Notes under the pieces: model-generated
What the model saw: only the letters and a program-made list of their open reading frames with translations
Told to the model about the DNA's origin: nothing
Database searches by the model: none
Translations under genes and position numbers: made by a program
Origin: UBA2137 sp050251555
GTDB lineage: Bacteria > Pseudomonadota > Alphaproteobacteria > Micavibrionales > Micavibrionaceae
Reading direction: 5' to 3'
NCBI GenBank assembly: GCA_050251555.1
Contig: JBFWMN010000004.1
Coordinates: 3,198 to 67,197, forward strand
DNA: 64,000 nt
Shown here: piece after piece, positions 43,261-52,480 of the stretch
How the letters are laid out: every line of letters starts with the position of its first letter
How positions within the stretch are numbered: the stretch's first letter is position 1

Positions 43261-44070
43261 ATAGGCGCACCTGACATTGATACGCACGCGCAATTCCCGA
43301 CAAACGGACAAAACGGTGCCGTTGTCTCCCTTCCCGTTGAATTCTCCCCGACACAGCTCCAGATCACCAATCCGCAAGCCGCGTGGCTGACCGTCAAGGA
43401 TGCACGCTCCATGCTTGCGCTTCAGGCACGCGTTGCCAGTGTCCTGCCCGAGGACCAAAAAAGCTTTTTCCTGCCCAAAGACGGTCTGTCTTTAGGCAAA
43501 CATTTCTATAGAAACAAGGGACGCGCAATTGGCGTGCGCGATGACCGCGGCGAACTGGTCGGGCAGTCCATTGTTTTCGAACCCACTGCCGGACAGCCGT
43601 ACAAAAGCGTTGTTGATGACCCCGATCAACCGGCTTTTGCACAAATGACCGTTTTGCAAAGCGTTCTGGTTGACCCTTCTGCCCGCAAAATGAAACTGAT
43701 GCATAAGATGGTTGCGGCATGGATGGATGATGCAAGAGAACAGGGCCGCACATATGCCACAGCCGAGATCGAAACCGCCAATATCGGAAGCTGGAAAGGC
43801 TTCTTAGAAGAAGGCATGGTTCTTGTTGGTCGCGGCAAGGACCAACGCGGGCGGCTATCGGCTTCGACAGGCGAGATCCGCGAAAAATATATGGCTGTTT
43901 GCCGCCTTGATCGCCCTTTCACTTATGATCCCGACCTCACGGTCTCGGTCAAGCCCGATGCCTATGCCGAAATTGGCGACTTGTTTGAATCGGGCTGGAA
44001 ATGTGTTAAATGGGATAGGCAGGCACAAGAGATGGTCTTTGCCCGCGAGAATGATTTCCAACCACGCTAA
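43261..44070 (+). CDS. GNAT-like acetyltransferase, start codon unclear
   Basis: The frame closes at 44070 and is coding throughout from at least 43261, but the first ATG is at 43411 (219 residues). Upstream of that the codons read cleanly (VEFSPTQLQITNPQAAW) and end at a stop just before a strong GGGAGGA site (43247-43253). At the right spacing from that site the codon is ATA, not ATG, GTG or TTG. So either ATA (or ATT at 43276) is used, or a base differs. The central part (QSVLVDPSARKMKLMHKMVA, AAWMDDAREQGRTYATAEIE) has GNAT layout. Substrate unknown. Confidence 0.6.
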   Translation: MGAPDIDTHAQFPTNGQNGAVVSLPVEFSPTQLQITNPQAAWLTVKDARSMLALQARVASVLPEDQKSFFLPKDGLSLGKHFYRNKGRAIGVRDDRGELVGQSIVFEPTAGQPYKSVVDDPDQPAFAQMTVLQSVLVDPSARKMKLMHKMVAAWMDDAREQGRTYATAEIETANIGSWKGFLEEGMVLVGRGKDQRGRLSASTGEIREKYMAVCRLDRPFTYDPDLTVSVKPDAYAEIGDLFESGWKCVKWDRQAQEMVFARENDFQPR

Positions 44071-44087
44071 AACATCCGGTTTTAAAT

Positions 44088-45287
44088 ATGTCCCGATCCG
44101 CTGAAAATCTTGCTCCTGACCTTTACGAGCAGGCGGTCGCATGGCGCCGCGACCTCCACGCCCATCCGCAACTGGCCTATGATGAGACCTATGCGTCGAC
44201 CCTCATCAAAACAAAACTGGATGAATGGGGCGTTCCTTATATCGACAATCTCGGCACAACGGGGCTGGTTGCAACCCTCAAAGGAAAAACCAACACATCA
44301 GGAAAAGCGATTGCCTTACGCGCCGATATGGACGCGCTGCCGATGCATGAGAAAACCAATCTGCCTCATGCCTCAAAGCATGAGGGTTGCATGCATGCCT
44401 GCGGACATGACGGGCATACGGCGATTTTATTGACCACATTAAAACATATGAAGGATAACCCCGACTTTGACGGGACACTCCATTTTATTTTCCAGCCCGC
44501 CGAAGAAGGTGCAAAAGGCGCAAAAGCTATGATTGCCGACGGTCTTTTCGACAAGGTGCAAGTCGATATGGTGTTCGGCATTCATAACTGGCCTTATTTG
44601 CCGAAAGGAAAAATGGCAACGCGCACGGGGCCGATCATGGCTGCGGCTGACAAGCTTGACATCACCATTCAGGGAAAAGGCGGACACGCCGCCTGGCCTC
44701 AGGAATGCACTGATCCGGTCGTTGCAGGTGCGCAGCTTGTGCAGGCCGCTCAGATGATCGCGTCGCGCAATGTGAACCCTTTGGAAGCTGTTGTTATTTC
44801 GATCACGCAGTTTCATGGCGGCTCAGGGGCATTCAACGTCATTCCCGACACCGTGACCCTGAAAGGGACAATCCGCAGCTTCACGCCTGAAACACGCGAA
44901 TTGGCGCATACACGTCTTAAGGATATTTGCGACGGCGTTGCCAAAGCCACAGGAACGCAAATTGAATGCGATATATTGCTGGGCACGGATGCGACCATCA
45001 ACACGCGTGACGGTGTTGAAATTGCAGGCATTGCCGCAGCGGATGTCTTTGGCGATGAGAATATTGACCTGACCACCGAACCCGTCATGGGTGCCGAAGA
45101 TTTCGGCGCCTTCTTACAACATAAACCAGGTGCTTTTGCCTTTATCGGGCAGGCCGAAACTGATCCGCAATCGGCCCACAATCATTCGCTGCATTCGCCC
45201 CATTACGATTTTAATGATGGCATAATTCCTGCCGCTGTGGCCTACTTTAGCCGTATCGTCAAAACCGCTTTACCCGCTAAAAAGTAA
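44088..45287 (+). CDS. M20-family amidohydrolase/peptidase
   Basis: The product is a zinc-dependent amidohydrolase of the hippurate/N-acyl-amino-acid type. Its 399 residues carry GCMHACGHDGHTAILLTTLK, the metal site, then FQPAEEGAKGAKAMIADG, and IHNWPYLP. A dimerisation insert follows (about 190-305), and the C-terminal half ends with HNHSLHSPHYDFNDG. The ATG at 44088 is followed in the same operon by yejF two bases after the stop, so peptide import and hydrolysis may be linked. Exact substrate unknown. Confidence 0.88.
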   Translation: MSRSAENLAPDLYEQAVAWRRDLHAHPQLAYDETYASTLIKTKLDEWGVPYIDNLGTTGLVATLKGKTNTSGKAIALRADMDALPMHEKTNLPHASKHEGCMHACGHDGHTAILLTTLKHMKDNPDFDGTLHFIFQPAEEGAKGAKAMIADGLFDKVQVDMVFGIHNWPYLPKGKMATRTGPIMAAADKLDITIQGKGGHAAWPQECTDPVVAGAQLVQAAQMIASRNVNPLEAVVISITQFHGGSGAFNVIPDTVTLKGTIRSFTPETRELAHTRLKDICDGVAKATGTQIECDILLGTDATINTRDGVEIAGIAAADVFGDENIDLTTEPVMGAEDFGAFLQHKPGAFAFIGQAETDPQSAHNHSLHSPHYDFNDGIIPAAVAYFSRIVKTALPAKK

Positions 45288-45288
45288 A

Positions 45289-46923
45289 ATGACCAAGGAT
45301 AAAACGCCGCTTCTTGCCATCAAAGATCTCGCGATCGATTTCAAAACACCTGCGGGTGTCTTCCATGCTGTTCAACATGTCAGCTTTGACATTTATCGCG
45401 GCGAAACCATGGCCTTGGTTGGCGAGTCAGGTTCGGGTAAATCGATCACTGCCCTTTCCATCATGCAACTTCTCCCCTCCCCGCTGGCGTCACATCCATC
45501 AGGTTCGATTGTTTTTGACGGGCAGGAACTGATGGGGATGGCTGAGAAAAAGCTGCGTGCCATACGCGGCGACAAGATCAGCATGATTTTTCAAGAGCCC
45601 CTGACAGCCCTTAATCCGCTTCATACGGTTGAAAAACAAATCGGTGAGATGTTGAAACTCCATAAGGGTTTGAGCGGCAACGCATTGATGGCGCGCATCC
45701 ATGAGCTGATGGATTTGGTCGGCCTTTCCAATCTCAAAAACCGTTTAAACGCCTATCCGCACGAACTGTCAGGCGGTCAGCGTCAGCGCGTGATGATTGC
45801 CATGGCCTTGGCAAACGAACCTGATCTTCTCATTGCCGATGAACCGACCACCGCACTGGATGTGACGATTCAGGCGCAAATCCTCGAGCTTTTGAATGAA
45901 TTGAAGACCAAGCTCGATATGGCGCTTCTCCTGATCACCCATGATCTGAATGTCGTTGAAAAGATGGTCGACAAGGTTGCCGTCATGCAAAATGGGGTAA
46001 TCGTTGAACAACAAACCAGCAAGGATTTGTTTGCCAAACCGTCTCACGATTACACGAAAATGCTGCTGGCAGCCCAACCCAAAGGGATCGCGGTTGCTGC
46101 CAACACCAATGCCAAAACTTTGCTGGAAGCCAAAAATATTTGCGTCCATTTCCCCGTCAAAAAAGGGTTTTTCGGCGGCGTTAAGCAAGTCGTTAAAGCA
46201 GTCGATGATGTCTCCGTGTCTGTTCGCGAAGGCCAGACACTCGGTATTGTCGGAGAGTCAGGATCGGGCAAAACAACATTGGGCCTTGCCCTTTTGAAGC
46301 TCCTCTCATCCCAAGGCACGATTGTCTTTAACGGAACGGATATTTCCGATTACGACCGCGCCGCTATGCGCCCTTTAAGAGGCGACATGCAGATTGTCTT
46401 TCAGGACCCGTTCGGATCGCTCTCACCGCGTATGTCGATTGCACAAATAGTCGGTGAAGGTTTAGCCATCCATGCACCGCATCTGAGTAAAGATGAATGC
46501 GAAGCCCGTGTCATTCAGGCCTTGAAAGAAGTGCATCTGGACCCCGCCAGCCGTAACCGTTACCCGCATGAATTTTCGGGCGGACAGCGCCAGCGTATTT
46601 CAATTGCCCGCGCCCTTGTCTTGAAGCCGAAATTTATTGTGATGGATGAGCCGACATCAGCGCTAGATATGTCGGTGCAGGCTGAAGTGGTCGATTTGTT
46701 GCGTGAACTTCAAACCAAACACAATCTGACTTATATGTTCATCTCGCATGACTTAAGGGTCGTGCGCGCCCTTTCCCACGACATCGTTGTGATGCGTAAC
46801 GGGAAGGTCGTGGAAAGCGGAACTGTCGAGCAAGTCTTTGACAAGCCCAAGGAAGAGTACACGAGAGATCTGATGTTTGCTGCTCTTGAACTCAAAAGCT
46901 CAAGAATCAAGAAAAGCGCCTAA
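45289..46923 (+). CDS. yejF: YejF-like double ABC ATPase
   Basis: The ATPase of the Yej peptide importer carries two nucleotide-binding domains in one chain. The 544 residues have Walker A motifs at about 45 (GESGSGKSI) and 325 (GESGSGKTT), signature motifs ELSGGQRQRV and EFSGGQRQRI, and two Walker B-type stretches (LLIADEPTTALD; FIVMDEPTSALD). The ATG at 45289 follows the amidohydrolase stop by two bases. Its end overlaps the opposing ggt gene by four bases. Confidence 0.93.
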   Translation: MTKDKTPLLAIKDLAIDFKTPAGVFHAVQHVSFDIYRGETMALVGESGSGKSITALSIMQLLPSPLASHPSGSIVFDGQELMGMAEKKLRAIRGDKISMIFQEPLTALNPLHTVEKQIGEMLKLHKGLSGNALMARIHELMDLVGLSNLKNRLNAYPHELSGGQRQRVMIAMALANEPDLLIADEPTTALDVTIQAQILELLNELKTKLDMALLLITHDLNVVEKMVDKVAVMQNGVIVEQQTSKDLFAKPSHDYTKMLLAAQPKGIAVAANTNAKTLLEAKNICVHFPVKKGFFGGVKQVVKAVDDVSVSVREGQTLGIVGESGSGKTTLGLALLKLLSSQGTIVFNGTDISDYDRAAMRPLRGDMQIVFQDPFGSLSPRMSIAQIVGEGLAIHAPHLSKDECEARVIQALKEVHLDPASRNRYPHEFSGGQRQRISIARALVLKPKFIVMDEPTSALDMSVQAEVVDLLRELQTKHNLTYMFISHDLRVVRALSHDIVVMRNGKVVESGTVEQVFDKPKEEYTRDLMFAALELKSSRIKKSA

Positions 46924-48656
46924 TTCACACCTGCCGCCGTCCCTTCACGGCGCGGATCGGCAGCCCCCGTCAGCCCCTCTTTACCGATCTCCAGAACTGT
47001 GAGACCCGAGCCTATTTCCTCAATCGCTACAGGGTGACCAAGTTGGTTTAAAGGGGAAACAAATCGGGAAAAGCCCTCTTCCGTTACAATCCCGCCTTCT
47101 TCGGATACGACATTCGGCAGACGCATGAGCTCCTCCGCATTCATTTTCCAATCGATATAGGCAATGAGACGGAGTGCCACAAAGGGAATAATCCTTGCCC
47201 CTCCCGCAGAACCTACAGCGAGGACAGGTTCACCCGCCGCATTAAAGACAATTGTCGGCGACATGGAGGATCTGGGGCGTTTACCACCCTCGACACGATT
47301 GGCGATCAGTTTCCCATCCTTTTCAGGCAGGAAAGAAAAATCGGTCAGCTCGTTATTCAAAAGATAACCATTCGCCATCACACGTGACCCGAACGCCGTT
47401 TCAATGGTTGTCGTCATCGAGGCGACATTGCCGTATCGATCCGCCATCACCATATGCGATGTCCCTTTTTCAGGCGGGCTGACAGGATCTTCGCGGGGCG
47501 CATTCCAGTCAGGCGGCGTCCCCGCTTCGACATTTTGCATACGGCTTCCCTCACGGATCAGTTGAGAACGCGCACCAATATAGTTTTCATCAAGAAGTGC
47601 GGTGTTTGGCGTTTTTACAAAATCGGGGTCCGCCATATAGAGATTGCGGTCGGCAAAGGCAAGACGCTGCGCCTCGGCAAAAAGATGGAGGTTGGCAGCA
47701 CTCGGCGCATGCCCCATATCGAACTGCTCCAGCAATTTCAACATTTGGAGGGTGGTCAGCCCACCGCTTGACGGCTCTCCCATTCCGCAAACTTTATAGC
47801 TGCGATAAGTCGCACATACCGGATCGCGCATCTTCACCTCATATCCTGCAAGATCGGAAAGCGTCATTGACCCGGGATTGGGGTAGGCGCTTTGCACCGC
47901 TGTTGCGAGCGTTCTTGCCTGCACGCCCTCATAAAACGGATCAGCCCCCTGATCAGCGAGAATTTGCATAGAGGCCGCATAGGCAGGATTTTTTAAGATA
48001 TGCCCTTCCGTAACCATTTTACCTTCGGGCACGAAGTAAGCGCGGGCAGCAGGCGAGCCTCTTAAATTGGCAAAGGCTTCACGCACCATGGCTGCCAGTC
48101 GTGGTGAAACGGGAAAGCCTTCACGGGCCAGATGAAGGGCAGGATCAAACAGTCCTTTCCACTCCAGCATGCCATGATCTGCATGGAGCTTTTCAAGTAA
48201 GCGCGGCGTCCCCGGCACACCGACTGATTTCCCGCCGATGACCCCTTCGTAAAAGCCCTGCGGTGAGCCGTCTTTTCGCAAAAACAGGTCAGGCCCGTCA
48301 CGCTGCGGAGCGGTTTCGCGTGCATCATAGCTGGAGAGTGTTTTGCTTTTGGCATCGTAATAAAGAGCAAACGCCCCTCCCCCTAAACCCGAGGATTGCG
48401 GTTCGGTCAGTCCCAGTACGGCTTGGGCGGCAATCAGCGCATCGGCGGCTGACCCGCCCTTATTCAAAACGTCCTGCGCGGCACGTGTCGCAAAGGGGTT
48501 AGCGGTAACCGCCATGGCCTTTGTGGCTTGCGCTGTTTGCGTTTCAGCGGCAAAGCCTGTTGCGATTTCAGGCTGCGGACGGGTAATATCTTGCGCGACT
48601 GCGACATGCGCAAGGGAAAGGCAAAGGGGTAAAATTAGGAATGAGATGCGTTTCAT
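46920..48656 (-). CDS. ggt: Gamma-glutamyltranspeptidase
   Basis: GGT breaks glutathione and other gamma-glutamyl compounds in the periplasm. The 578-residue protein has a signal peptide (FLILPLCLSLAHVAVAQ), the large-subunit start AMAVTANPFATRAAQDVLNK, GLGGGAFALYYD, and the self-cleavage site KGTSHMVMADRYGNVASMTT, where the catalytic Thr begins the small subunit. The small subunit contains KRPRSSMSPTIVF. It is transcribed alone, converging on yejF. Confidence 0.95.
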   Translation of the reverse strand: MKRISFLILPLCLSLAHVAVAQDITRPQPEIATGFAAETQTAQATKAMAVTANPFATRAAQDVLNKGGSAADALIAAQAVLGLTEPQSSGLGGGAFALYYDAKSKTLSSYDARETAPQRDGPDLFLRKDGSPQGFYEGVIGGKSVGVPGTPRLLEKLHADHGMLEWKGLFDPALHLAREGFPVSPRLAAMVREAFANLRGSPAARAYFVPEGKMVTEGHILKNPAYAASMQILADQGADPFYEGVQARTLATAVQSAYPNPGSMTLSDLAGYEVKMRDPVCATYRSYKVCGMGEPSSGGLTTLQMLKLLEQFDMGHAPSAANLHLFAEAQRLAFADRNLYMADPDFVKTPNTALLDENYIGARSQLIREGSRMQNVEAGTPPDWNAPREDPVSPPEKGTSHMVMADRYGNVASMTTTIETAFGSRVMANGYLLNNELTDFSFLPEKDGKLIANRVEGGKRPRSSMSPTIVFNAAGEPVLAVGSAGGARIIPFVALRLIAYIDWKMNAEELMRLPNVVSEEGGIVTEEGFSRFVSPLNQLGHPVAIEEIGSGLTVLEIGKEGLTGAADPRREGTAAGVN

Positions 48657-48790
48657 GATATACTGGTCAGCTTAAGCCCTTAGAAACCCGAAGGAAAGAT
48701 AGTGCTTGCAATCAGCCCACAAAGGCTTTAGGCATGCATTTCGAGTTTTAAAAGTAACTTCTAGCGACCGTAAGAAAGAGGTGATTGTTC

Positions 48791-48997
48791 TTGGTCAGCG
48801 TCAATGTACGCGATAACAATGTCGAGCAAGCTCTGCGCGTTCTGAAAAAGAAAATGCAGCGCGAGGGTATCTTCCGTGAAATGAAGATGCGCAAAGACTT
48901 TGAAAAACCGTCTGAAAAGAAAAAACGCGAAAAGGCTGAAGCCGTTCGTCGTGCACGTAAGATGGATCGCAAACGCAGAGAAAAAGACGGCTTTTAA
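48791..48997 (+). CDS. rpsU: Ribosomal protein bS21
   Basis: bS21 helps initiation on the 30S subunit. The 68-residue product reads VSVNVRDNNVEQALRVLKKK, then MQREGIFREMKMRKDFEKPS, ending in a basic tail. There is no ATG: the TTG at 48791 lies seven bases after AAAGAGGTG (48775-48783) and gives the usual N-terminus; a TTG at 48785 is too near the site. A terminator follows at 49037. Confidence 0.95.
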   Translation: MVSVNVRDNNVEQALRVLKKKMQREGIFREMKMRKDFEKPSEKKKREKAEAVRRARKMDRKRREKDGF

Positions 48998-49036
48998 GTT
49001 TCGTCATCTCGCATAACAATCACTACCTCTCTAAAG

Positions 49037-49073
49037 GAAGCCGCTTCTTCAATAAAAAAGATGCGGCTTTTTT
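49037..49073 (+). terminator. Rho-independent terminator after rpsU
   Basis: A hairpin with arms AAGCCGC and GCGGCTT runs into a run of Ts, about 40 bases after the rpsU stop. The loop is rather long and A-rich. Confidence 0.75.
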
Positions 49074-49091
49074 GTTTATAAATTTGGTATA

Positions 49092-49745
49092 ATGGACAAG
49101 ATGAGCGAGACGAAAAAAGGCGCGCCGCCCTGCGGACTGTATCTGGATATCCCTTCCGACAAATCCTTAAGCGATTTGATCCTGCCTGTTAGGCAGGCGA
49201 TTTTTGCCATTAATCAGGGTATTTACGAGAAGAACGCCCATATTTTGGCCTATCGCCTTTCGGACAAAAACCATGAAGCCCGCGTCATTGCCGAGACCCT
49301 TTCTGTGGTGGTGAAAGCAGGCGGCATGATCATGCTGATCCATGATGATGCAGCACTTGCCAAAGAGATTGGCGCCGAAGGCGTGATCCTTTCCGATATC
49401 ACGCGCGCCGATGAAGCACGCTCCATTCTGGGAGAAGACGCCATTATCATCACCCCCTACAAAGACGAGCAGCCTGACCTTTATGACGCGGCGCTGTTAG
49501 GCGATCCTGCCCGTCTGCCGCAAGTTGCCGATATCCTGAAATTTTCGATCCGTCATCCGGGCGATCTGTGTCTGGTGCTAGGGCCTGCAACGCCTGAAAA
49601 CTGCGCTGGCTTTGTCAGTGCTGGTGCGTCTTTTCTGGATGCGTCACGTCATGTCTGGCATCACCCGAAAGGGCCGATGCAAGGTGTCGTGAATTTCATG
49701 GCAGCAATTGATGCGGCATTGGATCAGCCGCGCAAGCTGAATTAA
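49092..49745 (+). CDS. ThiE-like TIM-barrel protein
   Basis: The 217-residue product has the general thiamine phosphate synthase layout: GLYLDIPSDKSLSDLIL at the start, a central GGMIMLIHDDAALAKEIGAE, GVILSDITRADEARSILGED, and the C-terminal CAGFVSAGASFLDASRHVW. Several residues that bind the pyrimidine pyrophosphate in ThiE are not obvious, so enzyme activity is uncertain. Start either ATG 49092 or 49101. No thi gene lies nearby. Confidence 0.65.
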   Translation: MDKMSETKKGAPPCGLYLDIPSDKSLSDLILPVRQAIFAINQGIYEKNAHILAYRLSDKNHEARVIAETLSVVVKAGGMIMLIHDDAALAKEIGAEGVILSDITRADEARSILGEDAIIITPYKDEQPDLYDAALLGDPARLPQVADILKFSIRHPGDLCLVLGPATPENCAGFVSAGASFLDASRHVWHHPKGPMQGVVNFMAAIDAALDQPRKLN

Positions 49746-51182
49746 TCAGGCGGCAGAGGCCGGACAATCCTTTTTAACGTTGTGCCAGCTCCAGAAATGG
49801 AAGAAGAGGCCTGCCGTTATATTGACGAGGGCCATTGCCCCAAAAAGGCCGTACATCCCGCCAAATTTCGCCCCGATATAAATGGCGGGCAACATCAACA
49901 CGACAAGTTTCGTGACAATCATAATGAAAGAGCGCTTGGGTTGCCCCATCGCGTTAAAGGCCGACGACCACCCCGTCACAAGGTTTGAAAACGCATAGGT
50001 AAACGGCACGACCCAGAAAAAGAGTTGGGCGATCATCACGACTTCGCTGTCATCGGAAAAGAGCCGTGCGATATCGGCACCATAAAGGCCGAGAACAAGC
50101 GCCAGAAGTAACGACCACTGCACGTTAAAGCGAATGACGAGCTTAAGCGTTTGATAGACGCGGTCGAATTTCTTCGCACCAAAATTCTGACCGATCACAG
50201 GGGCCATCCCTGTGGCGAGAGCCATCAGCACAATAAAGGCGAAGGCTTCGACACGTAAGACCACACCGTAGGCGGCGACCGCTTCTTTGGAAATAGCCGC
50301 GAGTAACGCAATCACGACGGCATTGACCATCGGTTGAATGGATTGTGTCAGTCCGACAGGCACCGCAATGACCAGCAGCTTTTTCGCTGTGTCGCCAAAC
50401 GCGGTTAAATCCTTAATCCATTTGAATTTCAGATAATGTTTATGACGCGCAAGAATATAAAGCCCCGCAATTGCCGCACAGGAATTGCCAATCACGGTTG
50501 CCAGCGCCGCCCCCTGAATTTCCATGCGCGGGAAACCGAACAATCCGAAAATCAGGATCGGATCAAGAATGACATTCACCAGCGCCGCCACAGTCATAAT
50601 AATAGCGGGCACTGTTGTGTCGCCGCTGGCGCGTAACGCCGAATTACCGACCATCGGCAGCGAGATGACGGCAGAGCCCGCAAACCAGATCAGCATGTAA
50701 TCATGAATAAGCGGAATAAAATCGTCAGGGGCGCCCATCAGTCGAAAAAGCGGATCATGTAACGTAATTCCGACCAGTGAAATCACAGCCGCCACACCGC
50801 AGGTCAGGATGATCCCGTGCGTGACAATACGGCACAACCCGTCCTGATCGCCCTCGCCGATACGCCGCGCCACCACGGACGACATGGCAATGCCCATGGC
50901 AATGGTGAGGGACAAAATTGCGTAAGTGACGGGAAAGGTAAAAGATACAGCCGCCAGCGCATCCGTGCCCAGTCGCGCGATAAAATACATATCAACGAGC
51001 TGGAAGCTGATAATCACTGCAATACCCCAGATCATCGGCAATGTCAGGCGCACGAGATGGCGCGTCAACGAGCCTTCCCGCAAATTGCCTTTTTGGGCAT
51101 AAGAGGGCGGAAGCTTGTATTCTTGTGATGCGGATTGTGTCATGTGCGTAAAAGACTTATGCTTTTTGGGTGGAGAGAGCAA
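49746..51182 (-). CDS. MATE-family efflux transporter
   Basis: The product is a sodium- or proton-driven multidrug exporter of the MATE (NorM/DinF-like) family. Of 478 residues, the first 13 may be extra; MTQSASQEY (51143) is an alternative start. Twelve membrane segments are suggested by the hydrophobic pattern. Family stretches are GSLTRHLVRLTLPMIWGIAV, VSFTFPVTYAILSLTIAMGI, ATVIGNSCAAIAGLYILARH and TGMAPVIGQNFGAKKFDRVY. It converges on the ThiE-like gene (adjacent ends) and diverges from the glycosyltransferase. Confidence 0.9.
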   Translation of the reverse strand: MLSPPKKHKSFTHMTQSASQEYKLPPSYAQKGNLREGSLTRHLVRLTLPMIWGIAVIISFQLVDMYFIARLGTDALAAVSFTFPVTYAILSLTIAMGIAMSSVVARRIGEGDQDGLCRIVTHGIILTCGVAAVISLVGITLHDPLFRLMGAPDDFIPLIHDYMLIWFAGSAVISLPMVGNSALRASGDTTVPAIIMTVAALVNVILDPILIFGLFGFPRMEIQGAALATVIGNSCAAIAGLYILARHKHYLKFKWIKDLTAFGDTAKKLLVIAVPVGLTQSIQPMVNAVVIALLAAISKEAVAAYGVVLRVEAFAFIVLMALATGMAPVIGQNFGAKKFDRVYQTLKLVIRFNVQWSLLLALVLGLYGADIARLFSDDSEVVMIAQLFFWVVPFTYAFSNLVTGWSSAFNAMGQPKRSFIMIVTKLVVLMLPAIYIGAKFGGMYGLFGAMALVNITAGLFFHFWSWHNVKKDCPASAA

Positions 51183-51233
51183 TCCCCACAGCCGTCAAAA
51201 CACGTTTTCCCTGTTGAGAAACACCATAAGCCG

Positions 51234-52448
51234 ATGAAAGTCGTTTACGCCCACGATAATGTCTATATCTCCCATGAAGGGGCTGTCTATTCTGCGGGCC
51301 AGTTCGCCTACAGCTATTGGTCGCCCTATCTGGAGGCATTCGGCAAATTGACAGTCATCGGGCGTATGCGCGAATTAAAGACAGGTGAGGATTTAAGCAA
51401 ATTCCAGCGGGCCGACGGCGACAATGTCGAAATCTTAGGCGCACCCGACATGAATTCGCCGCTTAAACTTTTGCGCAATCGCGACAAAGTCGAATTGATG
51501 ATCGCGATGCTGCTGCAAGATGCGGACGGTGTGATCATCCGCGCCATGAGCGAGATCGGTTGGCTTACCTATAAACAGGCCCGTCGCCAGAAATTACGGA
51601 TCGCGCACGAGCTCTCGGGCTGTCCATGGGATAACACATGGCATCACGGCAGTTGGACAGCAAAATTCTATGCGCCGATACGTTGGCGACGCGCACGAAA
51701 AGTCGCCCGCAAGGCCGATGCCGTTCTCTATGTCACCAAAGAATTTTTGCCGCGCCGTTATCCTGCGGGACGTTTTGCGCTGAAAGCCATTGCCTCGAAT
51801 GTGCGCATCGACCCGCCCGAAGATGCGATCTTAAAAAAACGCGTTTCGCGCATCAAGGCCGTGTTTGGTGATAAGGAAACCCCGATTACGTTCGGTCTGA
51901 TTGGGCATCTGGATCACAAACTCAAAGGCATTGATGTCGCATTGAAAGCTCTCGCCGTTTACAACCAGAAAACCAAAAAGCCCTTCACATTCAAAATTCT
52001 TGGGCCAGGCAATGCCGCCCGATACGCAAAAGCCGTCAAACAGTACAAGCTGGAAGATAAGGTGAAATTCGAAGGCACACTCCCTTCGGGCGAGCCTGTT
52101 CTAAAATGGCTGGATGAGGTTGATGTTTATATGCAGCCCTCTTTTCACGAAGGGTTGCCGCGTGCGCTGATTGAAGCGTTGTCTCGCGGGGCTTTATGTT
52201 TCGGCTCGACGGCTGGCGGCATTCCCGAACTACTCCCAAAGGAGAGGCTTCACAAACCGGGCGACCATGTTAGACTTGCCACACAACTGTATGCACTTCT
52301 CGATCAGGACGCTGAAGACCTCACCATGATTGCCAAGCGAAACTTTGCCAAAGCGCAAGACTACACGAGCGATAAGCTCGTTCCTGTGCGCCAGGCTTTC
52401 TGGAAGAATTTTGCCCGTCTGATCCAAAAGCGTGTCATCCAACCCTGA
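51234..52448 (+). CDS. GT4-family glycosyltransferase
   Basis: From ATG 51234 the 404-residue protein starts MKVVYAHDNVYISHEGAVYS and shows the GT-B two-lobe plan. The C-terminal lobe has ITFGLIGHLDHKLKGIDVAL, FKILGPGNAARYAKAVKQYK, and the nucleotide-sugar site PSFHEGLPRALIEALSRGAL with the E-x7-E pair. Acceptor unknown; next to a sulfotransferase, surface polysaccharide or glycan modification is plausible but inferred. The in-frame part before 51234 overlaps the opposite MATE gene. Confidence 0.85.
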   Translation: MKVVYAHDNVYISHEGAVYSAGQFAYSYWSPYLEAFGKLTVIGRMRELKTGEDLSKFQRADGDNVEILGAPDMNSPLKLLRNRDKVELMIAMLLQDADGVIIRAMSEIGWLTYKQARRQKLRIAHELSGCPWDNTWHHGSWTAKFYAPIRWRRARKVARKADAVLYVTKEFLPRRYPAGRFALKAIASNVRIDPPEDAILKKRVSRIKAVFGDKETPITFGLIGHLDHKLKGIDVALKALAVYNQKTKKPFTFKILGPGNAARYAKAVKQYKLEDKVKFEGTLPSGEPVLKWLDEVDVYMQPSFHEGLPRALIEALSRGALCFGSTAGGIPELLPKERLHKPGDHVRLATQLYALLDQDAEDLTMIAKRNFAKAQDYTSDKLVPVRQAFWKNFARLIQKRVIQP

Positions 52449-52480
52449 TCGTCGAATAAACAAAAAATACTCACCTTCTT

